A stretch of DNA of 64,000 nucleotides from Heterocephalus glaber (taxonomy: Eukaryota > Chordata > Mammalia > Rodentia > Bathyergidae): positions 16,047,542-16,111,541 of the forward strand of contig NW_004624734.1 in assembly GCF_000247695.1 (NCBI RefSeq). Direction: 5' to 3'. The position numbers and the translations under genes were made by a program. The notes below the pieces were generated by a model. The model worked only from the letters and a program-made list of their open reading frames with translations. It was not told where the DNA came from and searched no databases. Of this stretch, positions 58,012 through 64,000 are shown in pieces (position 1 is the stretch's first letter; each line of letters starts with the position of its first letter).

Positions 58012-61000
58012 TAGAAATGCTGTGAGGAAAACTCATTCCTTAGCCATGAGCTTGTTTTCCCATCTTCACACCCTACTCAATGCTTGTAACAAAGGGGTCA
58101 TAAAAGTTATATTGATGGCTAAGGTAGAGATAATCCACAGGGTCAAAAACATATATTTATTCCAATGATCTAGAGACTGTTATCACTTAGTGGTAAATTG
58201 TTCTGCTAGGCTTGCTAGTGGTTCCGAAATATTTCTACCTCATAATCCTTGCCACCTACTAATGTTACATTATAAGGATAAAGGAAATTTTCAGATATGA
58301 TTAAATTAAATCTCTTTACATAGTGCTGTTGTCCAGTTCTGTCAGGATGAATCATTTCTAGAGTTTAGAAGATAATAATCTAAAAGATTTTTTTACCTAC
58401 CAGTGTAACTCTGGATACTGTGATGTTAAACATCTTATTGTACAAAGGTGGAATGTTTCCATGCAGATCGAAAATAGTAGTTCTAGTGATCTGGAAGGTG
58501 AAACTACCCCCTCACTATTTTACAACCCTTAGACCTTTGGGCATGATTCATTCTGATAGATGAATAAAAGAATAGATTTCAACCTTGAGGACGTCATTAA
58601 GGTGACTTTTACTCATTTTATCACTAGTAATAAATGCTAATGGAAGATAAAAGTAACCAAATATTAGAAGACTCAGTAATGTCTCACAATTTCCCAGAAG
58701 TAATTTTTATTTCATCAGACAAATACTCACAACTGGCTTGGGAGTTGACTTATATTAAATGGGCAGAGAATGCACAGTGGCAGAAAGAATAAACCCCAAC
58801 TGTGGTCACAAAATCAGTTGCAGGCATGTGAAAAAGACATGCATGTTATTTTCCTTTGTTTGATGATGAATGTATTATTCATTAATCAATCAATTTCTAC
58901 TCTTTCTCTATGTTTAAGCAAGTTTTATAGTGTTTGACTTGCAACTCTAATGTACAGCTTAATCATAATTACTTTATAATTTTAATAAATTGTGAAAGAT
59001 TATTAGAAATTTTGATAGAGTTGGGGAAAAAACTGACCATCTCTAAAAATAGTCCTATTTTGAACTAAATGGATAAGCTTATTTTTGGAGGAGTAGGAAT
59101 ACTTGTGTTTCATGTAGTGGGAGAGTCATACTGTTTTGGAAGTTTAATTTGGTAGAAGTAATATTTAGGTTAACAAATGGGTAGAGTATACAATATAATT
59201 TGTTACCCACTCAGAAAGGTATGTTCGCTTACATTCTTCTCTTCTTGCTAGGGAGATTGATATTTTTCAGAGCTCTTTTCCAGTGATATTGAGATTATGT
59301 CAAAGAAAGATACTTGACCAAGCTTGGAAGGCAGATAAGAGGGATCATAATTCTATGACTGCAGCTCAGGGAAGATGTGCAACACGTAATTTTCAGGCAA
59401 GCTTATGTATATCTCCTGACTCAGTGCTGTAAGAAACTGAGTGTAACAGAAGTTTCTGCCCACAAATTCTTGCCAACTACCTCATTCTGTATAGCCGGCA
59501 TCTGAAGTCACTTTCAGTCTTCTCTTAAACCCTTCCACTACTTGTTTCTATAAGTCTCTGACTTGAGAAACAACTTCTTTAACCTTTGCCACCCTGGGCT
59601 TTCTATAATTTTGTAAGACTTGAATTCTTTGTGTTTCTATTTGGAAAAATAAAAGTGAATCTTTCTTCCTGAATGAACTTCAACCAACATTGAATTATAA
59701 TGAAGACAAATAAGGGAGACAATTACTATGATCTTTAACAAAATCTCTAATATAAACATTCACAGCCGAAATTAAAGCAGAAAAGCATACAACGTGATCA
59801 TAAATTGCTTCTTTATATAGCCAGAAAATAAATTTCAGATCCAATAAATATTGATTGAATGATGTATGCACAATGCATGAATGAATAAATAAGTGAATCT
59901 GGATGGATAACTGGGAGTGATCCAAAAAAGCAATAATTCAAATATGAAGTCATTACAGATTACAAATACTTCATGAAAAACCATTCCAATTGCATTCAAA
60001 AGTGCTATATTTGAGAAGCAAAGAGCTATCTTTCTGACTCTGCTGTAACTCTGGTTCTGTATGGGGTTTATTTATTGTCTGCCCATCAGATATGTTACTT
60101 ATCACACTGCCACTGAATTGCTTAGGGGAGAACCAGAATTTGGAACCTCCTGATGACTAACCCGGGTTGGGTCAGATAGTTTGTGCCACTTCTGGTGCCA
60201 GGGACTGTGGTACTGGCCTTCCATTCTGCAACCCCTCTCCTGGAACAGGAATATTGATTCCCTTGGCAGCCAGATCTCTAGTACAACTTCAAGGGTATTG
60301 TAAAAGAGCAGCTTTGGCTCTGTTCCTTCAATCTTTCCAATAATTCTGTATTATCTCTATCCTTTCATGCATCTCTTTTTCTTTAGCCAGAGTAAATGCT
60401 GTTATATTCAAACAAGAATCTTTACCAACTCTCAGTCTCCAAGCAAAGGTACTGATTTAGAAAACAGCTCAGTGAAATCCGAGCATCGTGTACGGAAAGA
60501 TTTAGGGAGATCAATACAGCTAAAGTGCAGATAAATTATGGGATGAAAGGCAAAAATAATGCTGAGAGATTTGGGTACCACAAGAATAATATAGCATTGA
60601 AACTGCTCTATCACTGGATAATCCAATCATATTTTATATTTCTAAAATATATATATATATTTTTTTTTTGGTACAAGTCTTTCATTTTACTATTTCAAGC
60701 CAAGTTTACATATGGACTATTTATATTTAAGACAACAATAGAAACAAGTGTGAGTTACTATAAAGTACAAGGTATTAGCGAATTACAGTTTTTGAACTTT
60801 TCCAACCTAAGATCCATGTATTGAACCATATTCTCAGATTTAAATGAAATCTTTGGCTCTGGCATCTGTTTTAACCTATCAGGCATTCGTTAATTTATTC
60901 ACAATGTCTATTGAGGTGCACATTCTCTATAATAAAAGACAACTGACACATTTCCCCAGTTGTCATCTACTAACCTGCTTTGCTACCTCAAACTCAGTGT

Positions 61001-61410
61001 GATGCTTGTGTTACAGTAAATCTTCAATATTGGTTGGTAAGTGAGGTAATGGAAACACTTCTCCATCTATTTCAATTCAGAGGAATCATTCTTCCTTGAA
61101 ATTCTGGAGAAATTATTGCCAGTGATGTTTGTCATATTATGTAGTGTTACTGTGAAATTTTATAAGGAAGGACACCAAGGCAGTGCTTTGCATAAAAAAT
61201 TCAACGTATGTGAATAAATTGCAAGAGTTAGTCACATTCTAATAGAAGAAGATATAAGGGATGTTATAGTTGCAAAAATAAACAATGTCTATGATATGCC
61301 AGAACTGAGACATATCTATTCACTTTTGAAATAAAAATGCATTTTTCCAGAAAATCAGAACTTTAGCAAAAAAGAAAAAGAATATTTTTTGATATCTATA
61401 AACCTTCATT
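58012..61410. other. Unassigned DNA
   Basis: No secure gene or repeat is seen in 3.4 kb. Bases 59230-59680 have an LTR-like ending with AATAAAAGTG near 59649. Bases 60050-60310 are GC-richer. Neither can be assigned. An (AT)n-(T)n tract lies at 60648-60669. Confidence 0.35.
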
Positions 61411-61450
61411 TCCTTCCTCCCTTCCTTCCTTCCCTTTCTTTTTCTCTCCC
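61411..61450. repeat. (TTCC)n pyrimidine tract
   Basis: Impure TTCC/CTTT repeats on the plus strand. Confidence 0.85.
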
Positions 61451-63130
61451 TATGTATTTTTCCATGTACATTATGGTGGTGAGTATTCAGGGAATTCTAT
61501 ATGTGTTATTAAATACTATTCAGTACTTTAATAAAGAGTCTGTTACCAGGATGACTCAGCTGACTTAATTACCCAGAACCTATCATCCTTGAAATGAAAC
61601 TAAACATCAAGACCTATTAAGATGAGGATCACCTTAATGCTATGCTGAAAACCTAACTCAGCCAGATTGTCTCTCTTGCAGTTTTAAGTTTAACAGCAAC
61701 TTTTAGGATCAAATCTTTTACCTTATATTTTCTTAGTTTTTCTTCTAAAGTTCCAGCTCTATAACTAACATAGGTACTAATCTCTTGCTATCTATTAGAA
61801 TGTTTCCTTACTCTATTTAATACTCTTATCCTCAGTAGTCAGAAATACTAAGATAACATAATGCCTACTGAAAACAAATCAAAACTAACCCTAAAAAATG
61901 AAGCACCTCCTCATCATTCATATTTATTAAGTGTTTAAAAGGAAACACTATGCTCAACCTACTTCATTTTCCTTGACCCTTCAGATGAGTCCAGATCTTT
62001 ATATTATGGGGTATGGTGACATTATAGAGACTAATTCAGGAACAGTATACATAGGGAATTAACTTGAAGCTTAATGAATGATTCAATTCAAGAGAAATAA
62101 AAACCACTGTCTTATCCAATGAGCCACTTAGCATTATGTAGTGTAACCAATGGAAAGTTAGCCAAAATATTCATTACATTTTTTTATTATAAAATTTCAC
62201 ATAAAGAGGCTATATAATACTTTCCTAATTCCTAAATCTAAGGTTGTTTTCTACTTTTTACATTTTAATACTTGGAATAATGTAATAAAATATGATTGGC
62301 TTCACCTAAAGGATTATCATACTATATGTAGTATTAGTAGTTTTGTACTTATTCAACATATGGCCTAGGATTTTTGTTTTTGTTTTTGTTTTTTGGTTCC
62401 ATGCAATCTACATGAAATGCCAGGAAAGACTGAGAGTCGTCTTTTGATCCCTACACTCCCAAGAAATTATTGTCCTGTTCATATTGCTTGAAGTTGTCTA
62501 TATTGAAAGGACCAAGAAGTATGAGGGAGACTGAATTGCTTTTTTGGAGTTGTTGTCTGCCAGAAATTTGAAAAGTTTACTGACTTAATTTTTTTCTTCA
62601 TAAGTTGTAGAGAATCATTTAAAAAGATAATCCCTCTGGAAATGCTGAAAGAAAAGAGATAATAACAATTACCATACATATTATTTTCCCATTCTCCCTT
62701 CTAAGAATTTCTCTTGCATATGCATTTGAGTGAATTCCAACAATAATTTCTTACCCTCTCAACTTTCAATTTCTATTGCTCTAGGCCAATGAGCTAAATG
62801 CCTCCATTGAAAAAATAGCAGCTCTCAAATTAGAACTGTCTCATTTTCCAAACATCAAATTCTTAAGACTGTTTCTCCTTGCACAGTATTTCCTCCCTCT
62901 ATTACCCTTCTCTCTTTCCCTTCCATCCTTAAGATTCACCATAATCTCTTCTTTGGATTCCAGCATCTATCTGTCTATCTACCTAATCCATCACTCATAT
63001 ATGTGTATATTTGACTTAAGAAACAAACTCCTTATGTTAACTCTCACTACCTTTTAACTCTCCCTTGCATTTTTCTGCATTTAATTACATTTAAAGTTTT
63101 TATTGAAAGCATTATTAACTCCTACTTACA
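61451..63130. other. AT-rich unassigned DNA
   Basis: Contains a (GTTTTT)n run at 62374-62392 and a short CTATCTGTCTATCTAC tract near 62966. Nothing else is recognised. Confidence 0.4.
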
Positions 63131-63134
63131 GTCT

Positions 63135-63480
63135 GGAATCTTCGTGTCAGTTAGGTTTTAGGACAGAAATCCCAAATATGGGTGGTTAGTTCTGACTGTT
63201 GAAGAGAATGCTGATAGTCCAGGGATGGGTTTGCAGCTCTATGATGGAAGGAACCAACTTCTAGTTCACTGCAGAGGTACAGATAGGGTGTTGTGCTCCA
63301 AAGCTTGACCAAAAATAGCTGCTTTCCTTTCATTTCAGGCAACAGCATTGAAGACAGGGCAAAGGAAGAGGACATCATTATTTTTCAGGAATGTTTTAGG
63401 ATTGTTTTCTCAAGCCCTTACCCAGTGATCTCTCTTATAGTTTAAGGATCAGATGTTAGTTACAAAGCCAGAGTAAAATG
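63135..63480. repeat. Degraded interspersed repeat of uncertain family
   Basis: 'gtgtcagttaggttttagga', 'ccagggatgggtttgcagct', 'aaaatagctgctttcctttc', 'aggcaacagcattgaagaca' and 'gggcaaaggaagaggacatc' resemble a common old mammalian repeat that I cannot name with confidence. Confidence 0.4.
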
Positions 63481-64000
63481 TAAAAGGAAATGAAGAATGT
63501 AACCTATATTCCACATCACTGAGATTTGTAAAAATTGTAGGGTTCAGATTCTGTTGGAAAGCAGAGTTTAAATAGTCCTGGCATTTTTGTCATGTCACTA
63601 AAGACATTCTTTGTCTCCCTCTTGGCACCTCTTTTCCATTCTCTCATCTGGCACCCATCTGAATTCTTCATTGAAAATGTTTTTGAGAAGATCATAAGTG
63701 AACTCTTATTCGCCATCCCTGACTATGCTACAATAACTCATCTAGATTATTCAGTAGCAGACAAGACAGTTAATCATTAGCATTTTCTTGGGAGAACTTC
63801 TTTTGTGACTAGTGGAACATGAAACTTTTCTTCTTGGTATACATTTATTGTCTATCTCACTCTCCCATAAAGATTCTTCCTTCTCTCTTCAAATTTTTTA
63901 TATTAGAATCATTTTAGGGCTAGCTAATCTTTGGGCCCTTACCTCTGTAGTATTTTAAAGTCATTGCAATCGTGGTAGTAATTATCATCTAGATACATGA
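63481..64000. other. Unassigned DNA
   Basis: Two overlapping opposite frames of 62-66 codons at 63516-63780 are unsupported. No repeat is recognised. Confidence 0.4.

Noticed and set aside
57605..58036. 143-codon minus-strand open frame
   Set aside because: It is the antisense of the purine-rich L1 3' UTR, which yields Phe/Ser/Pro-rich text without biological meaning.
59230..59680. Possible ERV LTR with an AATAAA near its right end
   Set aside because: No terminal TG/CA pair, TSD or family landmark could be fixed.
60640..60680. Possible ID 3' end (T run followed by GGTACAAG)
   Set aside because: Only a T tract and six to eight bases match, and no tRNA-like body follows.

Overview
This window is mammalian nuclear DNA, AT-rich and dominated by interspersed repeats. 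I found no exon, intact gene or structural RNA gene that I can support. The open reading frames are short and lie in repeats or in AT-rich DNA. The window is therefore probably intergenic or lies inside a very large intron.

The repeat content says rodent. There are tRNA-Ala-type ID SINEs and 7SL-derived B1 SINEs, at least two of them with the internal duplication typical of B1. There are also many MaLR (ERVL-type) solo LTRs and older mammalian L2, MIR, MLT1, Charlie and Tigger/MER2 relics. Most ID copies are a GGGGATTTAGCTCAGTGGTT...GGTACC subtype that differs from the mouse/rat and squirrel IDs I know. Together with the duplicated B1s, this makes a castorimorph rodent (beaver, kangaroo rat or pocket gopher) my best guess, but that is an inference. 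Family names come from resemblance to remembered consensus sequences, not from a database search.

Layout. 0-5 kb: two oppositely oriented MaLR LTRs, an older LTR end, AT-rich DNA and a third MaLR LTR. 5-15 kb: B1 and ID copies, MIRs and two MaLR LTRs side by side. 15.5-18.7 kb: a nested stack in which a MaLR LTR is split by a nearly full-length Charlie3-like hAT transposon with decayed transposase, which is itself hit by an ID. 19-21.5 kb: an L1 3' end, then a roughly 160-base segment that recurs in inverted orientation inside a MaLR LTR 1.5 kb away. 22-29 kb: a GT microsatellite, more LTRs, a solo LTR with a perfect 5-base target duplication, and a 38-base tailless ID half with a 17-base target duplication. 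29-45 kb: MLT1 LTRs, a degraded L1M stretch, a MER2 element, a GC-richer unassigned block and three IDs. 45-56 kb: L2 and MIR relics, a GA microsatellite and two MaLR LTRs. 56.6-58.0 kb: a 5'-truncated L1 with a 16-base target duplication and a tandemly doubled 3' UTR. 58-64 kb: mostly unassigned AT-rich DNA.

Nothing here suggests a cooperating gene system. The informative content is the insertion stratigraphy and a few unusual retrotransposition or rearrangement footprints.
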